Shown piece by piece: positions 16,936 to 25,661 of a stretch of DNA of 64,000 bases. The stretch is from Streptomonospora wellingtoniae (GTDB lineage: Bacteria; Actinomycetota; Actinomycetes; Streptosporangiales; Streptosporangiaceae). Below the pieces are notes generated by a model. The model ran no database searches. It saw only the letters and a list, made by a program, of their open reading frames with translations, and had not been told where the DNA came from. A program made the position numbers and the translations under genes. The stretch's first letter is position 1. Every line of letters begins with the position of its first letter. The DNA is taken from NCBI RefSeq assembly GCF_031845375.1, contig NZ_JAVREK010000001.1, positions 248,001 through 312,000 on the forward strand, given 5' to 3'.

Positions 16936-19900
16936 CCACCACTGGCCTCGACAGGCACTATGCATTCCGTGACGAGCTCGTGGGTCGGCTCGAAAGGGAC
17001 GTGGTCGGCCCTGGCGGCAAAGACGAGACCATCTCCGACCCCCCGATCACCAAGTACGCGGCAGGCATCCTTTTTCCGCAATCGCAGGACGCGGTCGGCG
17101 ACGAATCCCCGCCCGAGGAGGAACCCGAGGGACACCACTCCGGCGAGACGGTCGATCCCGCGGTGACGATGGCGAACGTTCGCTATCCGTCCTCGATGGG
17201 ACTGACCTTCGCCGTCGATACGTCGCTCTCCGACGAGATTGAGATCGAGGTCGAGGCGGCCCGCTACACCCTCGAACAGTCCTCAGAGGGACGACGCGGC
17301 CGAACCGGTGCGGTGGCGGAGGAGCTCTGGAGACGCCACAACCTCGTCATCGAGAAACGGACTCTGCTTCTGAGACCGGGGGCAGAGCCGAGTCCCGGTT
17401 CGGAGCCGGCAGACGGGCTCGATCTCTACTGTCTGGTTCGCCCCCCTGACCAACACGGGGTCACTGCGGTGACAGTGGCTCTGCTGAACAGGAATCGCGT
17501 CGGCCCCACGGAACGACGCGACGAGCATGCGTTCCTCCAACCGCGCATCACAGTCAGAGCCGTGGAGGGGCGGAAGTCCCCGTTCGTCGAACGTCCGTCG
17601 CCCAATGCCACCGGGGCCGACGAGGAGCTCGAGTCCTATCGGCTCCTGTACCGCCACGCGCCGACCTTCGCCGTCGGTCACGGTTGCGCGGTCGAGTGGG
17701 AACAACACACGTTCCCGATCAACGATCTCACCGGTGCCGCGGGGACCAGTTGGATCCGGACCACCTTCGTCCCCGAATACGACCTGCGCCTGACCGACTC
17801 CAACCCCGCTATCGACACGCGACGATTGCGGATGGACTACCTTGCCAACACCGCCTCCGATGCCGAGATCGTCTCCGTGCTTCGTGACCTGACCAACGGC
17901 TACCGCCAATGGATACGGGAGCGTCGAGATCAGACCTCTGAGCCGGCCGAGCCGAGCCTCAGGGCCGTTGCCACAGAGCATCTGGACAAGTGCACCACGG
18001 CCTGCGATCGCATGGACGCCGGCATCGACCTCCTCGCCGAACCCGGGGATCGCACCACGATGGAGGCGTTCCGACTCGCCAACCGCACCATGGCCACTCA
18101 GCGGGCCCGCACGGACTGGCTGAGATCGGAGGACAGATCATCCCGGACACCAGATGAGGAAAGCCCTTCCTGGCGACCGTTCCAGATCGCCTTCATCCTG
18201 CTCTCCCTGTGCGGCGTGGCCGATCGGGAGCACGAGGACCGCGACATCGCCGACGTGCTGTGGTTTCCGACGGGTGGTGGAAAGACCGAGGCGTACCTCG
18301 GCCTGATCGCGTTCGCGACGTTCCTGAGACGGTTGCGCGACCCCGCCCACGGAGGTGGCGTCACGGTCCTGATGCGATACACTCTCCGGCTGCTGACCGT
18401 GCAGCAGTTTGAACGGGCGGCGCTACTCATGTGCTGCATGGAACGGCTACGGCGCAACGCCCCCGACCGTCTTGGGCGTACCGAGATCTCAATCGGCATG
18501 TGGGTGGGCCGCGGATCGACGCCGAACAGCCTCAAGGAGGCCAAGGCCTCCCTCAACAAATTGAGACGGGGGGAGCAGGTACAGGAGGAGAACCCCGTAC
18601 AGCTGAGATCGTGTTCCTGGTGCGGCAACGCGCTCGACCACGGTAGTTATCGAGTCGAGGAGGACCGCCTGGTCATCTCCTGCGGCGTTCCCGTGTGCGA
18701 ATTCGCCGACGGTCTCCCGGTACACGTCGTCGACGACACGATCTATGCCGCGCGCCCCACGCTCATCATCGCCACCGCCGACAAGTTCGCTGGCCTTCCG
18801 TGGAAGCCGGTGATCGGTAGCCTATTCAATTACGAAACGAGTGACCCCCCGCCCGAGCTGATCATCCAGGATGAACTGCATCTGATCTCCGGCCCCCTCG
18901 GAACCTTGGCGGGACTATACGAGACGACGGTCGACGTTCTCGGAGATCGCCCGAAGATCGTCGCGTCCACGGCGACCATCCGACGCGCCGTCCACCAGGG
19001 GCGCGCACTCTTCGATCGCAGCGTCGAACAGTTTCCGCCGCCCGGGCTGGATGCACGGGACTCATACTTCTCGGTCGAGACACCGCCGTCCGACAAGGGC
19101 GATCGTCGATACGTCGGCTTGATGGCACCGGCCACGAGCCAGACCTCTCTCCTGGTACGCGCCTACGCCGCCCTACTGCACCACGCCCAGGCGATCGACG
19201 GGGACAATGAGGTCCGCGACGCCTACTGGACCCTGCTGGGCTACTTCAACAGCCTGCGTCTGCTCGCGGGCGCGAGGCTTCAGGTACAGGACGACGTCAA
19301 CGACCGTCTTGACCTCCTCAGCCGAACCTTGAATCAACCACGTAGGGAGATCGGGCGCGACATCGAACTCACCAGCCGCGAACCCTCAAGTGCGATACCC
19401 GGGCACCTCCAGGACATGGAGACGCCGTATCCCGACGCACTCGGTGTCATCCTTGCCACCAACATGATCTCGGTCGGCGTCGACGTGAACCGCCTCGGGC
19501 TGATGGTGGTCATGGGCCAGCCTCAGTCCACCTCCGAGTACATCCAGGCAACCAGTCGCGTGGGACGAAAGTGGCCGGGACTGGTTGTAACGCTGTTCAA
19601 CTCGGGGCGTTCACGGGACCGATCTCACTATGAGAGCTTCACGAGCTACCATTCGGCCCTCTACCGCCAGGTCGAGGCCACAAGCGTTACCCCTTTCTCC
19701 GCCCGGGCAAGGGATCGAGGTCTACACGCCACGGTTGTGGCCCTGGCCCGACTCCTGATCCCCCGTGCACGTCCCGCGGAGGCGGCCGCCGCCATCGCCG
19801 ACTTCGACGATGAGCTCCGCGCCGTATGCGATCGAGTACTGAACCGTGTCGCGCGGGTCGCGGGAGAGGATGAGCGCGACGCGACAGAGCATCAGATCGA

Positions 19901-20102
19901 CGAAATAATCCAACAATGGCGCAGACTCGCGAGGGAAAAGCCAAATCTAGGATACGGCAACTACCGGAGCCCTGGGTTGCTGATCGACGCGGGAAGATGG
20001 GACGAGTCCGACGATGAGGTCGGTGACCTCTTTCCCACTCTGTGGAGTCTGCGCGACGTGGATGTGGAATCGACCGTCTACCTGGACAGGGGGAAGCGGT
20101 GA
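16932..20102 (+). CDS. drmA: DrmA-like helicase of a DISARM-type defence system
   Basis: 1056 aa from the GTG at 16932, which shares GTGA with the preceding stop and has AAGGAG six bases upstream. Motifs: Walker A LWFPTGGGKTEAYL (about 445-458), QDELHLISGPLG as motif II (about 646), STATIR as motif III, and SVGVDVNRLGLMVVMGQP with QATSRVGRKW as motifs V-VI (about 848-880). A CSWCGN...CGVPVC quartet (about 560-592) inside the helicase is probably a zinc site. This order, together with the DUF1998 protein immediately downstream, matches DrmA of DISARM, a helicase thought to act with DrmB on unmethylated phage DNA. It ends in a GTGA overlap with drmB. Confidence 0.85.
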   Translation: MTTTGLDRHYAFRDELVGRLERDVVGPGGKDETISDPPITKYAAGILFPQSQDAVGDESPPEEEPEGHHSGETVDPAVTMANVRYPSSMGLTFAVDTSLSDEIEIEVEAARYTLEQSSEGRRGRTGAVAEELWRRHNLVIEKRTLLLRPGAEPSPGSEPADGLDLYCLVRPPDQHGVTAVTVALLNRNRVGPTERRDEHAFLQPRITVRAVEGRKSPFVERPSPNATGADEELESYRLLYRHAPTFAVGHGCAVEWEQHTFPINDLTGAAGTSWIRTTFVPEYDLRLTDSNPAIDTRRLRMDYLANTASDAEIVSVLRDLTNGYRQWIRERRDQTSEPAEPSLRAVATEHLDKCTTACDRMDAGIDLLAEPGDRTTMEAFRLANRTMATQRARTDWLRSEDRSSRTPDEESPSWRPFQIAFILLSLCGVADREHEDRDIADVLWFPTGGGKTEAYLGLIAFATFLRRLRDPAHGGGVTVLMRYTLRLLTVQQFERAALLMCCMERLRRNAPDRLGRTEISIGMWVGRGSTPNSLKEAKASLNKLRRGEQVQEENPVQLRSCSWCGNALDHGSYRVEEDRLVISCGVPVCEFADGLPVHVVDDTIYAARPTLIIATADKFAGLPWKPVIGSLFNYETSDPPPELIIQDELHLISGPLGTLAGLYETTVDVLGDRPKIVASTATIRRAVHQGRALFDRSVEQFPPPGLDARDSYFSVETPPSDKGDRRYVGLMAPATSQTSLLVRAYAALLHHAQAIDGDNEVRDAYWTLLGYFNSLRLLAGARLQVQDDVNDRLDLLSRTLNQPRREIGRDIELTSREPSSAIPGHLQDMETPYPDALGVILATNMISVGVDVNRLGLMVVMGQPQSTSEYIQATSRVGRKWPGLVVTLFNSGRSRDRSHYESFTSYHSALYRQVEATSVTPFSARARDRGLHATVVALARLLIPRARPAEAAAAIADFDDELRAVCDRVLNRVARVAGEDERDATEHQIDEIIQQWRRLAREKPNLGYGNYRSPGLLIDAGRWDESDDEVGDLFPTLWSLRDVDVESTVYLDRGKR

Positions 20103-21835
20103 GAAGACGACCCCTCGGCGGAGTTCGCCGGGCTCAAATGATCACCACCTATGGCGTCGGCTCCATGATCGCCATCGGCGGAGAGTCGTTCATGGTGGCC
20201 GGGATCAACAGATGGCCCGACGACATTTATGAACAAACAATCAACGAAAGCCGTCTCGAAAAACGGTTCGGTGTGGACTACTTCCGTCTTCCTCCGGCGT
20301 CCGAGAGCGAGAAGTACGGGGACGTCCCCGTAGTTAGGTTCCCCGAGCGCCACTCCTGCCCGGAGTGCAGGCGACTTGCCGACGCCCGGTTCTTTGGCGC
20401 CTCGGCAAGCCCCGCAAAATGCAAGAACTGCGACCGGGAACTGGTCCCCTCTCGATTCGTCGTGTGTTGCCCCAAGGGGCACATCTCCGACTTCCCCTAT
20501 TTCGAGTGGTTGCACAAGGGAAGAGCCGCCGGGCCTTCATCGGAAACGAAGCATGAACTCAGCCTCAAGGCCGGAGGGCGCAGCGCGTCGTTGGGCGACA
20601 TCGAGATCTCCTGCTCGTGCAAGATGCCCCCGGTCACCATGGAGGGGGCACTGCGGAAGGGGGCGCTGCACGGAATCACCGCTTGCAGAGGACGACGCCC
20701 ATGGCTCGTCGACGCGAAAGACGAGCTCTGCGACGAGTCCCCCCGAGCCATGCAGCGCGGTTCTTCGGCGGTCTGGTTCTCCGACGTTCATTCGGCCATA
20801 TCGATTCCGCCCTGGTCGGAAGGTGTACAGAAGCTCGTCGGCAAACACTGGCGTTCCCTCCGCAACGCTCCCGATCCGGTCGACCGGATCAAGGAACTCG
20901 AGCTGGCGGACGACCGAAAATTCAGTGTCGAGGAACTTGCCTACGCCGTCGAGCAACGACGGCGCGAGGAGTCCGGGGAAAACCTGTCCTCGGATTCCGA
21001 ATTGAAGTCCGCGGAATATCAGGCCTTGCTCAGAGAGACGGCGGAGAGGTCTCGTGACCAGGACTTCGTCTGCGAACCCTGGCAGGACTCCCCCGGCCTG
21101 GAGAGCCTCGCCGTCGACCGCGTCATGCGTGTCAAGCGGCTGCGTGAGGTAAGGGTTCTTCAGGGGTTCACACGGATCGCACCGCCCAGCCCGGTGACCC
21201 CTGAGCGCCGCTCAAAGCTCCACCCGGAGGATGATCCCCCCAACTGGCTGCCGGCCGTCGAGGTCATCGGTGAGGGTGTCTTCCTCCGCATCGACGAGAA
21301 GAAGCTTCTCCGGTGGGAATCGCGGCCGGAGGTCGTCGAGCGGGTCGGGGTCGTCGACACCGCATATCGCGAGCGATTCGTTCGGGCCGACCAGACGCCC
21401 GACCGCACGATCTCTCCCCGCTTCATTATGATCCACACGCTCGCACACATAGTCCTCAATGAGTGGAGCCTCGACTCGGGGTACCCCGCAGCATCGCTAC
21501 GCGAGCGGCTCTACGCCGACGACGGCATGTCAGGGTTCCTCGTCTACACGGCCACCAGCGACTCAGCCGGCAGTCTCGGCGGCATCATCGCCCAAGTCGA
21601 GTCGGGCAACCTCGGAGCCTCCATACGGGCGGCGCTGGACCGAGCGTCTTGGTGCTCAGCGGACCCGCTCTGCATGGAGGCCCACACCGGCGGCACCGAC
21701 AATCTCAACCGCGCCGCGTGCCACGCCTGCGTCCTGCTGCCGGAGACCAGCTGCGAGGAGTTCAACACGCTTCTGGATCGTGCGCTTCTCGTCGGCACCG
21801 CCCAACAACCCGGGATCGGTTTCTTCAGCCTTTGA
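20099..21835 (+). CDS. drmB: DrmB-like DUF1998 protein
   Basis: 578 aa from the GTG at 20099 that overlaps the drmA stop in GTGA. This start keeps the family N-terminus VRRAQMITTYGVGSMIAI. A CPEC...CKNC pair and CCPKGHISDFPYFEWLH follow (about 95-150), likely a zinc-binding region. The C-terminal DUF1998 signature is HTLAHIVLNEWSLDSGYP, then TATSDSAGSLGGI, SADPLCMEA and AACHACVLLPETSCE. In DISARM, DrmB forms a complex with DrmA. It is the last gene of the coupled four-gene operon and ends 39 bp from the convergent vsr gene. Confidence 0.87.
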   Translation: MRRRPLGGVRRAQMITTYGVGSMIAIGGESFMVAGINRWPDDIYEQTINESRLEKRFGVDYFRLPPASESEKYGDVPVVRFPERHSCPECRRLADARFFGASASPAKCKNCDRELVPSRFVVCCPKGHISDFPYFEWLHKGRAAGPSSETKHELSLKAGGRSASLGDIEISCSCKMPPVTMEGALRKGALHGITACRGRRPWLVDAKDELCDESPRAMQRGSSAVWFSDVHSAISIPPWSEGVQKLVGKHWRSLRNAPDPVDRIKELELADDRKFSVEELAYAVEQRRREESGENLSSDSELKSAEYQALLRETAERSRDQDFVCEPWQDSPGLESLAVDRVMRVKRLREVRVLQGFTRIAPPSPVTPERRSKLHPEDDPPNWLPAVEVIGEGVFLRIDEKKLLRWESRPEVVERVGVVDTAYRERFVRADQTPDRTISPRFIMIHTLAHIVLNEWSLDSGYPAASLRERLYADDGMSGFLVYTATSDSAGSLGGIIAQVESGNLGASIRAALDRASWCSADPLCMEAHTGGTDNLNRAACHACVLLPETSCEEFNTLLDRALLVGTAQQPGIGFFSL

Positions 21836-21874
21836 CGAGTGCAGACAGGTTGAACCCGGCGGACCACAGAGTAC

Positions 21875-22303
21875 TCAAACCCGCGCTTTGACCTGCTCCG
21901 CCACACGTTCGGCCGCGTCGCGGGGGTCCTCGTGCTCCCACACCCGCACGGGGACCCATCCCGCGTCGCTCAGGAGGCGGTCGGTCTCCCCGTCTCGTTC
22001 ACGTGTTCTGCGGACCTTCTCGGCCCAGAATTCGGCGTTGGTGACCGCGACGGTGTGGTGCTCAGGGCAGCCGTGCCAGAAACACCCGTCCAGGAAGACG
22101 GCCACCTTCGCGCGCGTGAACACCATGTCCGCTGTTCGCCGTGTGTTCGGCAGCGGCCGGGCGGACACCCGGTAGCGCAGGCCCATGGCGTGGACCGCCC
22201 GGCGCAACGCGACTTCGGGTTTGGTGTCACGTCCCTTGTTCGACCGCATGCTGACTCGTACACCGTCACTGGAGGCCCAGGACTCGGATGATGCGCGGCT
22301 CAT
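21875..22303 (-). CDS. vsr: Very short patch repair (Vsr) endonuclease
   Basis: 142 aa. Matches Vsr throughout: MRSNKGRDTKPEVALRRAVH, RYRV, RTADMVF (metal-binding Asp at 59) and the zinc-linked FLDGCFWHGCPEHH (70-83). Vsr nicks next to T:G mismatches that arise when 5-methylcytosine deaminates, so it protects the genome from the mutagenic effect of a cytosine methyltransferase. It is divergent from exactly such an enzyme, separated by 88 bp. A TACGGT hexamer six bases before the ATG suggests a leaderless transcript. Confidence 0.93.
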   Translation of the reverse strand: MSRASSESWASSDGVRVSMRSNKGRDTKPEVALRRAVHAMGLRYRVSARPLPNTRRTADMVFTRAKVAVFLDGCFWHGCPEHHTVAVTNAEFWAEKVRRTRERDGETDRLLSDAGWVPVRVWEHEDPRDAAERVAEQVKARV

Positions 22304-22309
22304 GGGGCA

Positions 22310-22315
22310 ACCGTA
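22310..22315 (-). promoter_or_regulatory. Minus-10 element for leaderless vsr transcript
   Basis: On the reverse strand, TACGGT is followed by six bases and then the ATG at 22303. TAnnnT-N6-start is the usual layout of leaderless actinobacterial transcripts. No ribosome site is present. Confidence 0.45.
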
Positions 22316-22321
22316 GGGGAA

Positions 22322-22341
22322 ATCTCCGTTACACAGGAGAT
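22322..22341. promoter_or_regulatory. Inverted repeat between divergent vsr and methyltransferase
   Basis: ATCTCC-N8-GGAGAT is a perfect interrupted palindrome, placed just upstream of the vsr -10 and about 38 bp upstream of the methyltransferase -10. It could bind a regulator that balances the two genes. No controller protein is encoded next to it. Confidence 0.4.
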
Positions 22342-22379
22342 AACCGGGGTTCCAAGGTGCTTATCGATTCGCAGACACG

Positions 22380-22385
22380 TACGAT
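22380..22385 (+). promoter_or_regulatory. Minus-10 element for leaderless methyltransferase transcript
   Basis: TACGAT is followed by six bases and the GTG start at 22392, mirroring the layout on the vsr side. No Shine-Dalgarno is present, supporting a leaderless message. Confidence 0.45.
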
Positions 22386-22391
22386 CGTCCC

Positions 22392-23513
22392 GTGACGACG
22401 ACCTTGATAGACCTGTTCGCGGGATGTGGCGGCATGTCCGCGGGCTTCGCCGAGGAGGGCTTCCACCCTCGGCTTGCGGTCGAGCACAACCGGCATGCGG
22501 CCTCGACCTACGCCGCGAACTTCGGTGAGGATCACGTCTTCAACGCGGCCGAGTCCGGGGACTTCTCTGGAGACATCGAGGCCCTGCCCGACGAGGCGAT
22601 TCCCGAGGTCGACGTGGTCATCGGCGGCCCGCCCTGCCAGGGATTCTCCAACCTCGGTAGCAGGGACGTCGACGATCCCCGCAACAAGCTATGGAAGCAG
22701 TACATCCGCGTGGTCCGCAACGCCCAGCCCAAGGTCTTCGTCATAGAGAACGTGGATCGGTTCATGCGGAGCAGCGAGTTCGAGCTCCTGGTCTCCGAGG
22801 CCGAAGGCGGCCTGCTGAAGGACTACACGCTCTCCTATGGACTGTTGAACGCCGCCGACTACGGCGTCGCGCAGCGTCGTCCCCGCACAATAGTCATCGG
22901 TTCCCGGATCGGCACAGTCCCCCTCCCCAAACCCACCCACTCGCGCACGCCTCAGCTCGACGACCAAGTCCTGCCGTGGCGCACCGTACGCGAACGCATC
23001 GGCGAGCTCCCCGAGTGGCCGTCCACCACCCTGCTGCCCGACACCGCGACGACACGTTTCGGAATGCCGATACCGGGGGAGTTCAAGTGGCTGGACCTGC
23101 ACATTGGACGCAACCCGACGCGACTCTCACTGAAACGCTATGATCACATCCCTCCCGGCGGTGGTCGTTTCAATCTGCCCGAGAACCTCAAGCCCAACTG
23201 CTGGCGCAACAAGACCACCGGTACGACGGACGTCATGGGACGCATGCGGTGGGACCACCCCTCCCTGACCATTCGCACCGAGTTCTTCAAGCCGGAGAAG
23301 GGGCAGTATCTCCACCCACAATGGGAATCCGGTGACGGGCATCGCGTGAACCGCCCAATCACCCACCTCGAAGCAGCGCTGCTCCAGGACTTCCCCCCGG
23401 TCTTCGTGTGGTGCGGCACGAAGACCGAGGTCGCCCGACAGATCGGCAACGCCGTACCGGTCGGACTGGCGCAGGCGATCGCCCGGCAGATCAGGCAGTA
23501 CATCGAGGGGTGA
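22392..23513 (+). CDS. DNA (cytosine-5) methyltransferase, DrmMII-like
   Basis: 373 aa with all main C5-methyltransferase motifs: I (DLFAGCGGMSAGF, 8-20), IV with catalytic Cys82 (GGPPCQGFSNLGS), VI (FVIENVD), VIII (YGVAQRRPRTIVIG) and X (RQIGNAVPVGLAQAIA). The variable target-recognition region is about 210-300. It would methylate host DNA to mark self, as DrmMII does in class 2 DISARM, and generate the need for the adjacent Vsr. The recognition sequence cannot be deduced. It may also be a plain orphan Dcm-Vsr pair that travels with the operon. Confidence 0.92.
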   Translation: MTTTLIDLFAGCGGMSAGFAEEGFHPRLAVEHNRHAASTYAANFGEDHVFNAAESGDFSGDIEALPDEAIPEVDVVIGGPPCQGFSNLGSRDVDDPRNKLWKQYIRVVRNAQPKVFVIENVDRFMRSSEFELLVSEAEGGLLKDYTLSYGLLNAADYGVAQRRPRTIVIGSRIGTVPLPKPTHSRTPQLDDQVLPWRTVRERIGELPEWPSTTLLPDTATTRFGMPIPGEFKWLDLHIGRNPTRLSLKRYDHIPPGGGRFNLPENLKPNCWRNKTTGTTDVMGRMRWDHPSLTIRTEFFKPEKGQYLHPQWESGDGHRVNRPITHLEAALLQDFPPVFVWCGTKTEVARQIGNAVPVGLAQAIARQIRQYIEG

Positions 23514-23608
23514 TCCCGGATCCACCTCCGCGAGCGGTCGGACGAATCCGGGGGTATCTCGGACCCAAAGGGCGGCTTGTGGCGCCGACAACCGGATGGG
23601 ACGGCCGG

Positions 23609-23908
23609 TTATGGCCTCGGGGACTCGCGCGAGACGTATGCCCCCTCGCCGGCTTGGTCGAACTGGGCCGCCACCCAGGACGACGACAGCAGGGACGGGC
23701 GGCCTGCTCGGGCCGGTGGATCCTCCAGCTCGCGAACGAATGCCTCTACGTCGGGTTGCACGATGGTGGGAGCGTGGTCGGTCTCCGGGTCGTTGGCTGT
23801 GGCGAGCCACAGGTTCTCGGTGCGGCGGATGCTCCACTGGGCGCCATAGCGGGCCTTCAGCATGGCGAGGAGCACGTCGTCGGTGTCGCGCGTGCTCACA
23901 GGGCTCAC
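23609..23908 (-). CDS. Small hypothetical protein
   Basis: 99 aa, acidic, beginning MSPVSTRDTDDVLLAMLKARYGAQWSI... with a WLATAND strand and a predicted helix FVRELEDP. Its start overlaps the stop of the gene upstream by 4 nt, so the two are co-translated. Small proteins of this kind often sit beside XRE-TPR regulators in actinomycetes, but the family and function are not known to me. Confidence 0.65.
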   Translation of the reverse strand: MSPVSTRDTDDVLLAMLKARYGAQWSIRRTENLWLATANDPETDHAPTIVQPDVEAFVRELEDPPARAGRPSLLSSSWVAAQFDQAGEGAYVSRESPRP

Positions 23909-24273
23909 CTCGCCCCCGCCACGGTTGCGGGAGCGGGGCGCGCGTTCGGGCCGACCGCGACCAGCGCGCGCAATGGGCCGCTGAGGTCACTGCGGAGGTC
24001 GTCGAGTCCGTCCCCGAAGCGGACTGCGCGGTCTTCGGCGCGGTACCGGCGCCCGAGGCGGCGCCAGAGATAGACCAGGACGGCGTCCGTGTCAGGGAAC
24101 TCGTGGAGACCGGCGGAGTCCATCACGTAGTACCGGTGCGAGGTCTCGCCGAACCAGATCACGGAGCCCGGGTGACGGGCCTGGACGTCGGCGGCAGCCG
24201 CATGGGCGGCGGTGTGTTCGGGTGAACGCCCCCACCTCGCAGACGTCGGACGTGGGCGGCTACTCTGCCTCAT
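23905..24273 (-). CDS. Small hypothetical protein, partner of the XRE-TPR regulator
   Basis: 122 aa. The central part reads HPGSVIWFGETSHRYYVM, then DSAGLHEFPDTDAVLVYLWRRLG, an alpha/beta pattern with no motif I recognise. It is divergent from the XRE-TPR gene (145 bp apart) and coupled by 4 nt to the next small gene. The first 25 residues are low in structure; a later start is possible. Confidence 0.65.
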   Translation of the reverse strand: MRQSSRPRPTSARWGRSPEHTAAHAAAADVQARHPGSVIWFGETSHRYYVMDSAGLHEFPDTDAVLVYLWRRLGRRYRAEDRAVRFGDGLDDLRSDLSGPLRALVAVGPNARPAPATVAGAR

Positions 24274-24387
24274 GTCATCAGCTCCTAGCTAGCTGGTGGC
24301 CGCGCCCCCGGACGCCTTGCCCGCGTCGCGGGGGTCATTTCCATCCGCCACCCTCTCTCCCCTTGTGGATTCGCGGATCGGCCTACC

Positions 24388-24411
24388 TGTGGGCCAATCT
24401 GTAGGCCAGAC
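24388..24411. promoter_or_regulatory. Tandem 12-bp repeat upstream of XRE regulator
   Basis: TGTGGGCCAATC is followed directly by TGTAGGCCAGAC (9-10 of 12 matching), ending 7 bp before the ATG of the regulator. Tandem half-sites at this place suggest an autoregulatory operator. Confidence 0.4.
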
Positions 24412-24418
24412 TGAAACC

Positions 24419-25627
24419 ATGTCTTCCACGACATTGGGCGAGATGATCCGCCGCGCCCGGCGGGAGCGCGGCTGGTCCCAGGCGCGGTTGGCCGAGGTGC
24501 TGTGCGAGGTCTCGGAACGGACGACTGTCACACGGCAGGAGGTCTACCGCTGGGAATCCGGTCGCCGAATCCCCCGCTTCTGGCTTCCCTATCTGGCGAG
24601 TACCCTCGAATTACCCCGAAATCAGTTGGAACGTGCCACTGTGGAGCGCGAATCCTTCGAGACCTTCGATCCCGCGGCGACGCTCAGCGCTCTGATGCCC
24701 GATGGCGATCCGCTGGCGCACATCGACGATCCTGACGGACGCAGGATTGGTGCCGGTGCAGCGCGGGACCTCAGCGCGCGCGTGCATGCGCTTCGTCTTG
24801 CTGACGACGTTCTTGCCGGTGGTGACCTGATCGCCCCCGCGCGGCGAGAAATGTCGGCCGCGCTGCGGCTCTACCGCGAGGGAACCCACAGCGACGAAGT
24901 CGGGCGTTCGCTGCTGGTAGCGATCGGGGAATTGGCCCAGATCGTCGGCTGGATCGAGTCCGACGCAGGTGAGCACACACGCGCCGAGTCCACGTACCGC
25001 ATCGGCATGTCGGCCGCCCAGGAAGCGGCCGACATGGCCCTGGTCGCCAACGTCGCCGGTTCTCTCGCGTACCAGTGGACCAACACCGCGCGCCAGCAAG
25101 ACGGGGTCGCGCTGGCCCGAGCCGCTCTGGACAAAGCAGGCCAGAACGCTCACCCCAAGACGCGTGCGCTGTTCTTCGATCGGGTTGCGTGGGCGCACGC
25201 TGCGATCGGCGAGGCCAAGGAAGCCATGCGCACCCTGGACGCCGCCCACCACGCGCTCACCGAGACACCTGAATCCCCCGCGCCCGAGTGGGCCTATTGG
25301 GTGACTGAGGACGAGCTCAAGGTCATGGATGCGCGGGTCTATACCGAACTCCGGCGCCCGCTGCGGGCCGTGCCCCTCCTCCGGGACGCCCTGCAGCGCT
25401 ACGACGCCACACACGCGAGAGAGCTCGCGCTCTACCTGTCGTGGCTCGCGATGGCCTACGCCGATGCCCGGGAACCTGAAGCGGCCGCCGAGACGGCGTC
25501 GCGGATGCTCTCACTGTCCACTGAGGTCGCGAGCGATCGGACGGCCGAGCGGTCGCGCGTGGTGCTGGAGCGGCTCACGGAGTTCGCCGATGTTCCCGAG
25601 GTCCGTTCCCTGCTCGATGCAGCGTGA
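24419..25627 (+). CDS. XRE-family regulator with TPR-like C-terminus
   Basis: 402 aa from the ATG at 24419. The XRE helix-turn-helix spans about residues 5-65 (LGEMIRRARRERGWSQARLA, then TRQEVYRWESGRRIPRFWL). The remaining 330 residues are helical repeats of TPR character (RAESTYRIGMSAAQEAADMA, AHAAIGEAKEAMRTLDAAHH, LALYLSWLAMAYADAREPEA). Such proteins in actinomycetes often sense peptides or partner proteins encoded next door; the two small divergent genes are candidates. An ORF extension upstream to 24296 is disfavoured because it crosses the operator-like repeat. Confidence 0.8.
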   Translation: MSSTTLGEMIRRARRERGWSQARLAEVLCEVSERTTVTRQEVYRWESGRRIPRFWLPYLASTLELPRNQLERATVERESFETFDPAATLSALMPDGDPLAHIDDPDGRRIGAGAARDLSARVHALRLADDVLAGGDLIAPARREMSAALRLYREGTHSDEVGRSLLVAIGELAQIVGWIESDAGEHTRAESTYRIGMSAAQEAADMALVANVAGSLAYQWTNTARQQDGVALARAALDKAGQNAHPKTRALFFDRVAWAHAAIGEAKEAMRTLDAAHHALTETPESPAPEWAYWVTEDELKVMDARVYTELRRPLRAVPLLRDALQRYDATHARELALYLSWLAMAYADAREPEAAAETASRMLSLSTEVASDRTAERSRVVLERLTEFADVPEVRSLLDAA

Positions 25628-25661
25628 TGGTCCCCGCGCACCCCGGGACCCTGACTGCCGA

